From assembly GCA_002189035.1 (NCBI GenBank), contig CM007990.1, forward strand, positions 1,240,001 through 1,304,000: DNA of 64,000 nt, read 5' to 3'. Below are positions 1 to 12,216 of this stretch, one piece after another. The stretch's first letter is position 1. Each line of letters opens with the position of its first letter. Origin of the DNA: Utricularia gibba. Its lineage: Eukaryota > Streptophyta > Magnoliopsida > Lamiales > Lentibulariaceae. A program made the translations under genes and the position numbers. Below the pieces are notes generated by a model. The model ran no database searches. It had not been told where the DNA came from and saw only the letters and a program-made list of their open reading frames with translations.

Positions 1-230
1 AGCGAAGCAGGGATCGAGCCTGGTGAGAAGGATAGTGATCAACGTGGGGTATGATTTCCTGAGACGAAACTCAAGGTCTTCGACGTATGCGCTCAGCCTG
101 CCGCAGACTTCCACCTTAGAAGTAGGAATGGTATACCAAATATGACGACAACAACGCAGATATGCAAATCTTTTTCCCTGTTCTTTGTAGGAATCCCAAT
201 CAAAAGTTCCGATCTTGAATGTTAAACATA
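1..230 (-). other. Possible coding exon running off the left edge, unrecognised
   Basis: On the minus strand one frame stays open for about 75 codons from near 230 to the window edge. It reads ...FDWDSYKEQGKRFAYL... and ...[21 protein letters not shown].... Upstream, at about 429-456, is a CT-rich tract on the coding strand, as is common in plant 5' leaders. I do not recognise the family and see no confident start codon or splice site. It could be the second exon of a gene continuing to the left, or chance. Confidence 0.2.
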
Positions 231-428
231 AAGATTTCTAGCTTTTTCAGACAGGTTATTATCTCCAAAAGGACTCTGACCAGTGGATTCTGTAAATTGT
301 CAACCAGGAGAAAGAGGCATCTACCTGCCTTTGCCTGAAAGAATACACGAAAAGGAAGGTGAAGATGGGGGGGAGCTAACTCTGGAGAATGAAATGGTGT
401 TGAATTCACACTACTAAAAGAACTGGAA

Positions 429-456
429 AAAAGAGAGAGAGCGAGAGAGAGAGGGA
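429..456. repeat. GA/CT microsatellite
   Basis: A short imperfect (GA)n tract, read as (CT)n on the minus strand. Such tracts are frequent in plant 5' leaders, which fits the possible minus-strand gene at the left edge. Confidence 0.6.
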
Positions 457-460
457 GATG

Positions 461-600
461 TTGGACCACAGCCATGTTTTGGAAATGGAGAAGCTTTGAT
501 CGATGGCCCCCCAGTGTGTATGCATCCACATCAGGATGTTGTGGGTATGGTCGTCTCCGGTGAGATTCCGGGGTTGCTCAGCTTCTCCCTTTCATGGCGA
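461..600 (-). repeat. Diverged tandem copy of the ATL46-like 3' coding segment
   Basis: Bases 461-600 align with 656-793 at almost the same internal spacing: the TTGGACCACAGCCAT start and the ATTCCGG landmark are 103 bp apart in one copy and 101 bp in the other. Read on the minus strand the copy still spells QSFSISKTWLWSN, matching ESFSVSKIWLWSK in the real C-terminus of the ATL46-like gene. The copy lies just beyond that gene's stop codon, so it is a non-coding relic of a roughly 195-bp tandem duplication. Confidence 0.7.
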
Positions 601-1613
601 ATTGGCATTGACGGCATCGGAAAAATGACTGGAGCTTGGGGATCTTTTGCCTTCCTTGGACCACAGCCATATCTTGGAAACGGAGAAGCTCTCACCTTTG
701 GCCCCGATCTTGATCCTCTTTCCATCTGCTTCAGCATTACTCTCGTCTGCGTCTAGATTCCGGATTTGCCCACTTCTCACTTTCACAGGCCTCACATCAC
801 TGACCCCATCCACATTTTCTAGATCTCCTCCACCTCTTCTACTACTCGGGCAAAACGCGACCTGCAGGTCCAAATCATCCACCACATACTGAAATGATCC
901 CATTGAGTAGCACCTTCTGGCGTCCAAATCGCTGCTGCTGCTCCCCCTGCTTCGCTTTCTCTAATCTGGTTGCTGTTGGAAGTGTTCGTGCTCCGGAACT
1001 TGCCCAGTCTCACTGAAAACACCCTTTTCTCGCTGATAGCAGCACCGTTCTCCTCCTCCTCACGCCTAGGCACGCAGGGGATCCTGAAGGAGCTGGCAGC
1101 ACTTCTGAAGCTCCCATCCTCGTTCTCCTTGGCATCTTGCGCAAGGAAAAGGGGATTCTCGAAAGAGAACTCCGGCGAGAAAATGACCCCCCTGCAGAGA
1201 GGACATGTTGAATTGGAAAGCAGCCATGTGTCGATGCAATCGATGTGGAAGGCGTGGCTGCAAAGGGGAAGCAACCTCAGCTTATCCATTTCTGCGAATT
1301 CACACAAACAGACCGCACAATCGAAAGGCTCCTTGGAACCCACAATATCCTTGTACATAAACACTGGGAGTGCATCAATATAGGCCTGATCTAAACCAGA
1401 ATCATGAAGGTGAAAAAGCTGCTGCAACTGCCTTTGAAAAGGACCGGAAGACATCTCCGGGAAGCGATGAGACTGCATAGATCTCTGCTTCAGAAGCAGT
1501 CGTATGAGCAAATGCATAAGGGCGACCACAAAAAGCAAAACCGCAGAAAGCACAATCACAAACAGAATCACGGGACTGACTCTGCTCCCAAATATCGACT
1601 GAATCCACGACAT
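592..1613 (-). CDS. ATL46: ATL46/ATL47-like RING-H2 E3 ubiquitin ligase, with one frame break
   Basis: A membrane-anchored plant E3 ligase of the ATL family. From the ATG at 1613 the protein has one hydrophobic segment (residues about 13-40), the ATL GLD-type motif (SGLDQAYIDALP, residues 72-83) and a canonical RING-H2 finger (C99-x2-C ... C118-x-H-x2-H-x2-C ... C137-x2-C140, followed by R). The GLD motif, RING and C-terminus match ATL46/47. The frame is broken inside a run of five C's at 943-947 (G's on the coding strand). Past it, the other frame continues with the family C-terminal motifs DARRCYSMGSFQY and KGESFSVSKIWLW to the TGA at 592-594. One extra G restores the whole protein (about 340 aa), so a missing base in the assembly is likelier than a pseudogene. 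The gene has no introns, as is typical of ATLs. E2 partner and substrate cannot be read from sequence. Confidence 0.88.
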
Positions 1614-4104
1614 GATCCCTTCAACTTCACTCCCAATTCAAACCCACCCACCAAAACCCAGATGGGAAATCAGCTCCCTCACCTGAAATTACCCCGATCG
1701 GGCTGAAACAAGCATTGATTCCGAAGTGGGGTGAACCAGATTTCCTCCACACCATATCCCCTGTACCAGAATCAAGCAATTCAAGAAACTAAAGCGGGCT
1801 TGGGCGCCGCACGACTTGATTTTCAGGGTCCCCTAAAAAAGGGTACGTGGAGTAAAACCCCAGACTGTAAAAGGGAATTTGGACAGTGAAGCTGAAAGAA
1901 AGAAAAAAGCAGGAGATCTGGTGTAAGAGTTAAGAGCGTACACCTGCTGCCATTACACTGAATCCCGGAAATTAAAAATCCCCACCATCCCACAGTGTTT
2001 AATTACCTTTTAATCCCCAGAAATTCAAACAAAGGCGGCTATATTATATATATTATATATTTAAAATAAATAATGGAGATGCCCCTCAGCCCCCCATACC
2101 AATCGTACGTCATCATTTATTGTCCACATGCTGTTAATACTTTCGCTTTCCACTTTCTTTTTTTAGGAACTACTTTTTACACATAAATCACATGATAATT
2201 AAAAATAAAGTTTTAACAACAAAATAGATATTTTTAATATATATCCTTGAAAAGATCATATTATTCCTTCTATTTTCAAAAAAATTATTTCAACTATCAT
2301 TTTTTTTAAAAGTATAATTAGTATGAGTATTTTTATTGATATTACAAAAAAAATGTTGTCTTTTAGGATAGATTCATAAGAATTTAAGATTTTTAAAATT
2401 TGCATGATTAGAAAGAAATAAAAGATATAATGTTCAAAACAGTGAATAAAAATACAAAGATATGTAAAAAATCGTTCAAGGGCGATTGTCAAAAATGAAT
2501 TTTTTTAAAAATATATATTTTTATAATATATATAAAAAAATATTGTAATTTTTCTAATTAATATTTTATTTAATCACTAAAATAGAGATTAAATAAGTTC
2601 AATAGTTGTTGAAGTTAATCGCATAATATGAATTTCTCATTTTACAACACAATAATTAAAGATTAGAATTTTTAAAAATTAAATATAATTACTTTAAAAA
2701 ATTATGAAAAAAGAACAGACCCATTAAATGAAATTGACTCTGTCCAAATAGAAGCACATCAGCCATTGGAAAAATAATGATAAGCATGTCATTTCCATAT
2801 GACCAATTCAATCTGGGCTTGAAATACTGGATCATTACTTCCGGCCCACTAGGATTTATTTCCGGCTCAATAGACCCAATAAGATTTTGGGCTGCTACAA
2901 GGAATTTCTTCCAGAATGAAGCCCATTTTCTAGATGATCTCGTGGCTCGTTTATGGATATTTTCCTTTGGCGCTGTTGCGAAATTAGTCTTAGATTTTGT
3001 TGTAAACATCACCGTTTCTGCGAGATTGTTCAGAGCGAATCGTGTTTCTGGCGCAATGTGGGCGAGCTGTTGCCTGGGGGGACCGTTTCCAGAGGCGACG
3101 AGGAAATCCTGTATGTGGTTATTATGTTATGTAATGAAATCTTGTTTTGCGTTTTGATTTGGTACTGTTTTTTTCAATTTGAATGATGGAAAGACCAGAA
3201 CAGTGATGTGTTGTGGCTTTCTCCCAAGCAAAGAATCTATGGAAAGAGACTAACCTAAAGATGCCATTCCGACTTTTGTTTTTTGTGTCTTCTTTTCCTC
3301 CCTGTTCCAGCTTTTGTTTAAATGGTGGTTTTGCTTTTGTTTTTTGAAGCACAGGCCTAGCACACAAATCACTGTCAGTATGCAAATTACCCATCAGAAT
3401 ATGCTTAAGCTAAAGCTAAAGGTATTCCTTTCCACTTTTTTTCGTTTTGGGTACTCAGCAAGAATATCTGTGTACGTTGCATCTCGAGGAATAACAGATG
3501 ATTAGTTGATCATTCAGTCCTTTTTTTTTTTTGCAGAATTTGTGGATTCCACAGGAACTTCAATGTAGAACTGTTTTGTGAAATTTTCAGGATGTGTGTG
3601 ATAAGTATTGTTTGGTTGATCTGGCTTCATAATAGGCCATATCTCAACCTCTTTGCACTGGAGGCATTACTGTCGAGTGTGTGCGGGTGTTTTATCACGG
3701 ATTCGAATGTTTGAATGGTAGATAAAACTGGTGCATGATGTAAAAGTCACTCTGTGATTTCAGCAACAGGTACCTGATAACTACTCATGAACATTGCCTT
3801 GGAATAAGCTACATTTACCAAAATTTCAGCTTCTAAGTTTCTGCATGTAGCGGCCTGGTGGCTGACGATAGTTGCCTTCTCTTCTGTTGCAACAGAAACA
3901 AGATTTAGTGCCTCTCTGCTAACTGAAGTATCCACTTTTCATGGTTTCAGATGAAGATAAGAGCGCAGCTGGAAGGGAAACTCAAAGGAAACAGCAGCAC
4001 ACACCCAAGGAATATTGATGCGAATTACTTTTAAAAGCTACGTGTCAAAAGTTACATGAAATGACAAGGGGATCCCGCCAGCCTCAACTCCCTTTTTCAG
4101 CTTT
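1614..4104. other. Spacer: ATL promoter, AT-rich DNA, transcript-like segment without a recognised product
   Basis: 1614-2000 is the leader and promoter side of the ATL gene. 2040-2700 is very AT-rich and shows no gene. 2750-3600 has higher GC and several short open frames. The longest, plus strand 2777-3157, begins MISMSFPYDQFNLGLKYW and overlaps a second frame starting at 2953. Possible splice signals occur at about 3356 (acceptor), 3420 (AAG|GTATTC donor) and 3535 (T-rich TTTGCAG acceptor), so a spliced plus-strand transcript is conceivable. None of these frames resembles a family I know, and I do not call a gene. Confidence 0.35.
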
Positions 4105-4305
4105 TTACCATGCAAGCAAAGCAATTCCTAAGACACAAGGAGATGAAGGAGAAGAACCTAACCTGTTATGAATAGGGTCAGGCCCGTTTGGAATCCTTCG
4201 TTTTTCGACATGGTGGAGATTGACACTACCATTTCCGGTAACACTCTGAACCCCCAACAAGCAAGTGATTCCTAGCAGCAGCAGAACCCTGAAAAACAAC
4301 TTCAT
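4105..4305 (-). CDS. CLE25: CLE25-like secreted signalling peptide precursor
   Basis: A 66-residue open frame starting MKLFFRVLLLLGITCLLGVQ, a clear N-terminal signal peptide of about 22 residues. It is followed by a short spacer (VNLHHVEK) and the dodecapeptide RRIPNGPDPIHN plus R. This has the invariant CLE spacing (Pro4, Gly6, Pro7, Pro9, His11, Asn12) and is closest to CLE25/CLE26 (R-K/R-V-P-N-G-P-D-P-I-H-N). After secretion and processing, CLE peptides bind CLV1/BAM-type LRR receptor kinases. CLE25 itself acts in phloem development and drought signalling in Arabidopsis. The residues after IHNR are not CLE-like, and a GTTAGG donor lies right after the R codon, so the real C-terminus may come from a spliced downstream exon nearer 3900-4000. 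The in-frame ATG at 4368 adds 21 non-signal residues, so I prefer the internal start. The gene lies 3' of the ALA3-like gene on the same strand. Confidence 0.82.
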   Translation of the reverse strand: MKLFFRVLLLLGITCLLGVQSVTGNGSVNLHHVEKRRIPNGPDPIHNRLGSSPSSPCVLGIALLAW

Positions 4306-4435
4306 CCCCAAGGGTTGATGGTATCTCAGTGAACAAATAAAGGGGTTCCAAGAGTTGCAGAGAAGCAAGCTTCTTTTTCTTCCCCTTGCTGGATCCGCTT
4401 ATGGGATTGTGTTGTTTGTCTCTGGTCACCTCGTT

Positions 4436-4450
4436 GCTTTATATTGCAGG
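4436..4450 (-). promoter_or_regulatory. TATA box candidate of the CLE25-like gene
   Basis: On the minus strand this reads GCAATATAAAGC, about 135 bases upstream of the preferred CLE start at 4305. That spacing would give a leader of about 100 nt. Confidence 0.4.
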
Positions 4451-4771
4451 GTTATGCCCATCGACCAAGTACGGTGGTCTACTTTTTTAGCTTTGTGTAT
4501 TTTCATGCACGCATATAATAGTAGTAATCTGGAGGGCCAATTTGGTGCTCACTTCTGGTCTTTAGGCAGCCTAAATTTAGGTTAGCCATCATGAATAATG
4601 TCTTTCACAGGACACAAAATCAGTCAAAAACAAAGCAAAAGCTGAGAAACCGAGCTAGTGAAAGAATATGAATAGTTCACTAACTCTAAACTACAAGAAG
4701 ATACAATATGGAAGAAGTGGTATACAGCCAAGTTATGAAAATTTGTACATGATGGGGGGATCATATACCAG

Positions 4772-7700
4772 TTATTTTGATGGGGTTGGCTTAGCACGGT
4801 TCCTCATGCTTGCTCGTCGAGCCACATCCCATGCCTTCTGGGGAGCAAAAACACCGGCTTGCGATGCGAAAAACGATTCGTAGCCAGGAGAATCGAAAGC
4901 AAAACCTGTGTGCTTGGACTTTTCCCCAGGCAGTTGCATTATGGCATACCTCCGTGCTTCCTCTGCACTGAGGTGGTCGTTTCCGATTTCAAGCAATCCG
5001 ATCCTGGGATGATCAGCTTCGTCACGGTGTATTTCTTGAACAATCTGGTAATCGTAGGGGAAGAACCACCTTTGAACCCTGAACAATACCAACACCAGAG
5101 AAATGAGGTTTGGTTTTCAATGGCTACAGGGGCGGAAAGGAGATGCATCAATGTCATATGGCGTTTGCCTACCCCAGGTACACGAAGTCGACAAAGAGTG
5201 CTGCAGTGGGGACGAGAACCAGAGCCAAGTAGAAATACAAGGTGCTCATCAGTACGTATATGACGAAGTAGATATTTTCCTGCAGAAAAAAAGGATTGAG
5301 ATGAAATTACCTGCTTACAAATTTATGAAAAAGTGCATTGCCATTTTTACCTGGTCCTTTGGTAAGACAACACCGGAGTAAATGAAGACAAATATGAACC
5401 ATAACAATATGCTTCCACCAACACTGATGTAATGCCACCTCGTAATTGTGTTGCACATCATCAGCAACCGCAGGTTCACAGTCACGACAACAACAGTGAA
5501 GGCCATTGTACTAACATCCCAGAGGCCAAACGTCTTGCCAGCTGAGTTCATGGCTTTGTCGCTCGAAGCAACGATGAAGTAATGCAAGACTAGAGATTGA
5601 TAAAGGGCGAAAAAAGCCCATGTTGCAACAACTCTCCATTTGAAGAAAGCATTTCTTATCCCCTCCCTGTATAATTCAGGATACTTCTTGGAGAGGACGG
5701 CGCTAACATCCTACAGAGATGAGCTAGCGACTTTGATAAAAGAATGAATATGTCGAATAAGTAGGAGAAAACAACTCTGATACCTACCTTGTCGAAGAGG
5801 CCAATAACTATAACAGGAAGTGCTGTAAAAATGACATTGAAGAGAGACTGAAACCAATCATCATAAAACCGTTGGCCTGAGAATCCCGTTTGGAACGTGA
5901 ACCAGAATTGTGTGAGAGTGAATGTCAAATTCTTGTAAAAGAAATACGTCACAACCTGCAAATTGATGAACATGATGCATGTCAAGATTTTAGGCAATTT
6001 TAACAGGCTAAACAACTCAGGAAAGTACAAACCTTGCAAATCCTATGATATGACCAACGACCATGGACAAGCAATAGATCTGATAGGAAACGAAACTGGG
6101 CAATGGCAAAGTCACTGGCCATCACTGCTTGCATACCTTCCTGCCCACTGATTCCTACTCCCACATGGGCAGCTTGAATCATACTGACATCATTCGCACC
6201 ATCTCCGATACTAAGTGTGATCCTACTTGCACCCTTCCTGACTAAACTTGTGACCTGAATCGAATGAGGAAGATGCCAACAAACAATCTAAATCAGGTGA
6301 CAACCGATATTCAAAGGCCCAAGAAAGCTTTTTGATACATAGCCTACAAAATGCACCTGTGCCTTCTGCAGTGGAGATACTCGACAGCAAACAACAGCAT
6401 TGCAATTTAAGCTCAAATTCAGAAGCATTACACGTAAATTTGGGTCCAATGCGTACATCAGACACTTCCCATCAATTACAAGTGCCAACTTTGTTCTAGA
6501 TGTAGATGTGAGAAACTGTTTTGCCTCTTCGTAACATCTTTGAAGATCATTTCTTACACACTCTTTCATAAAGCGTGCAAGTTCTATCTGATCACCCTGA
6601 AAATAGAATCGAAATGAGTGAGGACAGAAAAGAATCCTGAATGTGCAATAACATGGTGGTGAAATAAGCATACCCTTTCTTCAACTTCTCTTATGGCATC
6701 AGTTTCTGAACTGATGATAAATTGCTTCATGCTGTTATTTATTAACTTGCATGCTGCCAGACAAAGGAAAAGATGAGAATGGCAATGAAAAAGAACGCAT
6801 TGGCATTTCAGAAAAAAATCAAAATGTAAACCAAAGAAAGAGATGAAGAGGGCGCAAAATTATGAGAATCAAGCCAATTACCATATGCAATGTTTATAGC
6901 AGTTTCCATCTTGTCTCCTGTTAGCACCCAAATTTTGATTCCAGCCCGAGAAAGTGTCTCTATGCATTCAGGTACTCCTTCCTGAAGCTTGTCTTCAATG
7001 GCAGTGCAGCCAATCAAAATTAGCTCCTTCTCAATTAACTCTGCAACCTGCATTATTTTTCACCAAATAGTAAATCGGACAAATAAGATTCAACTTGAAA
7101 TCGCCAATTTGAATACTATACACATGCAAGGGACAGCAAATCTGCAAGTTCAATTGATACGTCTTAGCCTATCAGAATGAAAACTATTCATGTTTTAGAC
7201 GCTAAGACTAAAGTCATCTTACAGTTAAAAAAATCACACTTTCTCTCAAAATTAAAGCTTGCAAAAAAGAAACGAGGACTGATGTCCAACTCTCACTGCT
7301 CCATGATCTTAGCATAATCCTTCTGTTTCTATCTGATATTTGTTAGAAAAAATGTCATGCAAGTGATCCAAAGAACAAAATATATCCCTTCAACAGAAAG
7401 TTCACTTTATGCAATTTCTAGAAATGGAAAAACATCATTGGATCTCCAACCTACGCAGAACAGTTACAAAGAACATGTAATAAAACACGTTGAACAGCTA
7501 CAAGGAAAATTCAGGAAAACAGAATGTAACAACTACAACACATCAAGCAAAAATTCAGCAGACAGATAAAACATGCAATAAAAAGAGAACTAAAAAGCAT
7601 CACGTTAATCAGTTAATCCCAAAGCTGCTTGCGCACCTCATCCAATTTCTTTTCCCTATCCCGAAGAGAGGATTTTGCCTGAACGTATTTCTCATTCCAA

Positions 7701-10700
7701 TTATCATAAACATCGGAACTCAAATTTCTATAGGCCAAGCAAAGTGTACGCAGCCCAGCTGCTCCAAATTGCTCCAAATGCTCCCTAGATACTTTTTTCA
7801 AATCATTATTACGGTCTGCCAACCGTTCATATATCACTGTATCTGCACCCTGAAGAATCAATTACCAACCAAGCTACGATGTTATTCATGGAATATAACC
7901 TTCAAACAAATTATGAAACCTTGTGAAGCAACCTTGCAGTAGAGAACAAGTCTACCATCAGGATAGCGGCACACAACAGACTGGCGCTTCCTTGTGCTAT
8001 AAATTCCAAAATAGTTCATCAGACTGGGTTTATTAATCAGGATTAGCTAACAAAAAGTAAACAATACATTACCTGTTAAATTCCAGAACATTCAATATTT
8101 CATATGGAACATCTTGAACTTTGCCCATCTTCTCAACATGTGACTCACGTACATAGATAGTTGTAGGAGTGCGTCTTCAGTGAGAATGCAAAACATTCAA
8201 GCAAATGATATTTTTAAATTCTTTTCAAAATAAATACAGAAAACGTACATACTTGTAGAAAAAGAATCCAAAATTCTTTGCTGCAGTAACCAGAGCAGCT
8301 TCATCAGGAGACGCAGCTTGATATCGAATCTTTTCAGGAGTCTCCTCACCTTCAGGAAGCACAGTGTGACAAATTGCGAGACACCTGAAGAATTCCTTAC
8401 AAAAAAAAAAAGCTGTATTTCATGCCAGTGTAAACAAACAGTAATCCAGGTAGCAACAGTTGAGACTGCAATTCCGAATAAAAAAAAAATTCAAAACCAC
8501 AACAAACACAAATCAATTGTGTTTGGTTTCTCAGTAAATCTGCACATATATTTAAAGCCTACTTTGCAAGCCTCGGGATTAGGTTCATTCCTCCAAGCAC
8601 CACGCATTAGCCGCAAATCATCAAAATTGAAACCCTTTTCCTTCACCAAATGTGGCTGCTTATGAGTCTGAAAACAGAAGAATACATAAAAACAAACCAG
8701 AAATTTGGAGAAATCTAGAGCATTGCAAAGAATATTTACTAACCTCAAGACTCACTCCAGACCTCTGGGCTGTACCAATCTCAATTTCACTGATACCAGT
8801 ACCATAAATCTCCCCACCAATTGAACATTTAAAGAACTCCATCAAATTTCTTGTCAGAGTTCCAGTTTTATCGGAGAAAATATACTCAATCTACATAGAA
8901 AACAAGATAATATATTAATTTATATATATCATAAGAGGTTACAGAGTGGTCAGGAAATTGGGAAAAAAATGGAAATTGCAGACAATTTAGACCAAAGAAG
9001 AAAAAAAATGATATCACATTACCAGAGAACAATATCCCAAGACATTACCTGACCAAGTTCCTCATTCAGGTTGGATGTCCGAGCGGATGCAGGTGTATTG
9101 CTCTCCACATGATACATTTGCAAGTCATTGTTGATGAATTGAGTAGATTGTATAAATTTAATCATCTAAAACAAGGATTTTAAAAACCCCAATTATTCAA
9201 GAGCATAGAATACAAGACATACACTGGGGAAAAAAAAATCTGCGATAGTTACCTCGACAGAAACATAGAGAGAAATTGGTATTATAGGAGAATAAAGAGT
9301 CACGAGGGTGAAAAATGTCAAGATAGCAACCTACAGAATGAAAAACAAGGATTATTACAAATTAACAAAAACCATAACACAACATCGGCAAACAGAAAAG
9401 GGAACAAGATTCTTTACCACAAATCTATTGTCAGGGTCGAATTGACTCTCTGCTGTGTCAAAATGCAAGTAGTAGTACTTGTTGTTTATAAATATACCGC
9501 TGAAAGATGCAAATAGAATCATATTGTACTATCTTTAATTGACACAGGGACATCTAAATAGTGTCGAAGCATAATCAAAGACGAAAGAAGCAAACCTGCC
9601 AATGGCCCCCAAAAGACACATGGATACTAGAACACTGAAAAGTATAAGAATGAGTTTGTCAAGTTTCTTCTCCAACGTGCTTCTTTTGGAGGGAATTTTC
9701 ATGGAGTTCATCATAACCTACATGTAAACCAGATATAGCCATCCTATATAAGGTTCGAAAATTGAAAGACATGAAAAAAGCACTTTAACAGGAACAAGAT
9801 ATGGCCATTAATGATTTTTAGTTGAATAAAATGTGCCTCAGTTAGAAACAGGCAGCGCAACTCAAAAAAAAATTGAAAACGCAGTTGCCTCCAACAAAAC
9901 CAAAGCACAGGGAAGTACCTTCGTCTCATGCCCAGTAAAAATGACAGTACCAACTATGAATTCAGTATTTCTCAGGCTACATCCCTACAAACATGAAATC
10001 GTTAGAAACACACAATGAGCAAACCACTGTGAATAGGGGGGCAAACTTGGCCGCATATAAGTACAAAACTACAAACGCCATTCCACAACTCTGGAAAAAG
10101 ATATGTAGACTATGCCCTAAAACCAACACAAGATCAGCCGAGGGAGGGTTACGATTTCTTACCCTCAAAAGAAGTTGATTGGGACTGAGAGGTAGTGTTT
10201 GTTTACTGATAATCAGATTACCAGTAAAGGTGTACAGTGAGTTATTTGGTTGCTCACACTGGACCTCACCTGCGTAGAGAAGCTTAGACAATCAAAGAAA
10301 GCTCTGAATTCATTTATTTACCAAAAAATAATACTTAGTCAAGGCAATAATTATGAATCTTAGTAGCAGGAGACTTCATTAGACTTGCAAATGGATAATC
10401 AGTAATAGTAATCCAACAGGTAGGCAATGTGGACATATTGGCCACATTTTCCCCACAGTGATGGTAATCCAGATAACGAGCAGATAACAAAACCTTTGAA
10501 CTCAGAGGCACTCTCAGGGGTCACATAGTCCCATGTCTTTTCTAATGCTTTCCTTATCTTCAGGTTAGTTTCGCCATCAAGGTTGGCTGTCTAACAAAAA
10601 GTAAGAAAAAAAAAAAAAAAAAAAATGAAATTATATCAAAGAATAAAAGGAGCCTAATGCATCACACTTCTGGAAAACTGAGTCCAGTAAAAAGATAGCG

Positions 10701-12216
10701 TCCACGAAATAGTACAAAGTAAGGAATACTAACTTCAATGTAGCAGATACCATCTGGATTTGTGCTGCTAAGGAATAACAAATCAGCTGGGAAGAATCCA
10801 TCCTGCTTCACCTGAGAAAACGTAAAATAAAACAAAGCCATTCAACTTGAAGTTCTTGTAATTGCATATGAGATTAAAACACAGTAGTTTCAATAAATGC
10901 CGCTTCACCTTCGTCATATTATGACCATTTAATTCAGTTCATACAGAATTCGAATAACATCATTCAAATTCAAATCCTCTCCAAGGATATAATTCGTGTA
11001 GGCAGCAAACCTTCTCGAATTAATATTTTAGCAAGCCATCGTGATCATTGTGTTCATTATGGTAACGTAGATTTTAAAAAAACCCAGTAAAAGGGTGAGC
11101 CTCATTCAATAAGCTTCAGGGGAGATTTTTTGACATGTACAGGGCCAGGGAAGGAACTTAAAAACTTTGATAAAGCCATTTAAAGTCATTTGATATTCAC
11201 AAACGTGCACTTACTTTCACAAGATCTCCAACCTGCAACTTTTTCCAAGGTGTAAATACCCATCTCTTGTCTTGCAACACTTCTACCACGGTATTATTGA
11301 TTGCCAAATCATTTTGAAACCGTTTCTTCATGCGGCAACAATTTAAAGAAAAGAATAGGAATGTGAGAAACATTCAGATTTTTACAAGTGACATAAAAAT
11401 AAAGAATAAAGATGAGAAACTCACCCAGTCCTCCCATGCTTCTTTTATAAGAGAGACCAGAAGCACCAAAGTCAGAGGAAGAACATTTGTAATTGGACTC
11501 ACCGGACTACATGAGAGCAGAAATTCATTATATGCTTATACATGAAGATCAAGACATTAATGGGCAGCCCAGTAGCAGCTCAAACCTGATAGGAGTGCAT
11601 GACAGGATGGAGATCATGAGGAAGTAAAGGTTAGCCACCCGCCTGAACTGTTGGGATGAGGTAATCACGTTCAATAACAAATAGAAATGAGAATAAGTTA
11701 GGTTGGTTGCAATTATAATCCATTTTCAGTAAGCATACACCATGAAAATACAGTAGCAAATTACCTGTTCAAAAAGTCCCTTCGGTAAAAATGTCAAGAC
11801 ATCATACTTCGTTGTTGACACAGAGTTACCCTACACGACAATCCCGCTGATCAAATTTCTAAACCAGAAATGTAAAAAATTTCCACTGAGTACTACTACT
11901 CAGGAAATCCTGTAAAACATGCCCTCTCTGATCCAGCACATAGTGACAACCATTAAGCACCATATAATTTCATCACTAGAATCACAAAACCCAGGTTTCA
12001 TTTCCCCACAAAAACTTAACCAAGCAACGAAAAGCAACTCCAAATCAAGACCTTATGTTTTGCGAGAGCATTGGCGTCACGATCATTACAAAACACGGTC
12101 CTATGACCAGGGGCCTGCGGCTGCACCTTCCCCAGACGAACGGTTCGAGTAGAGGGGATATGGTCCACCGACGATGCCCCATCACCCGCCCCACGGGAGC
12201 CCCTCCATCCGGCCAT
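4772..12216 (-). CDS. ALA3: Phospholipid-transporting P4-ATPase, ALA3 type
   Basis: A P4 flippase that moves aminophospholipids to the cytosolic leaflet; in Arabidopsis, ALA3 works in the Golgi/trans-Golgi with an ALIS (Cdc50-like) subunit. More than 20 exons can be followed. Exon 1 (ATG at 12216) carries [19 protein letters not shown]. Exon 2 (11765-11830) reads [21 protein letters not shown]. Then come the first membrane segments, the actuator segment with DGETNLK (about 10.55 kb), the phosphorylation motif DKTGT (about 8.86 kb), the nucleotide-binding KGADTV (about 7.85 kb), LTGDKMETA (about 6.9 kb), the hinge GDGANDV (about 6.2 kb) and the C-terminal membrane block. The last exon, 4772-5078, ends with [29 protein letters not shown], nearly identical to ALA3. 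The checked exon joins keep frame and the catalytic motifs are intact. Length (about 1,200 aa) fits the family. Exon 1 starts at a Met in a GC-rich context; about 12 residues of the N-terminus differ from Arabidopsis. Confidence 0.93.
10606..10625. repeat. Poly-A tract (20 A) in an ALA3-like intron
   Basis: An uninterrupted run of 20 A on the plus strand inside an intron. It shows only a slippage-prone site. Confidence 0.8.

Noticed and set aside
200-529. Minus-strand 109-aa frame at the left edge
   Set aside because: Low-complexity reading of a CT-rich leader and the ATL duplicate copy in a wrong frame; no family features.
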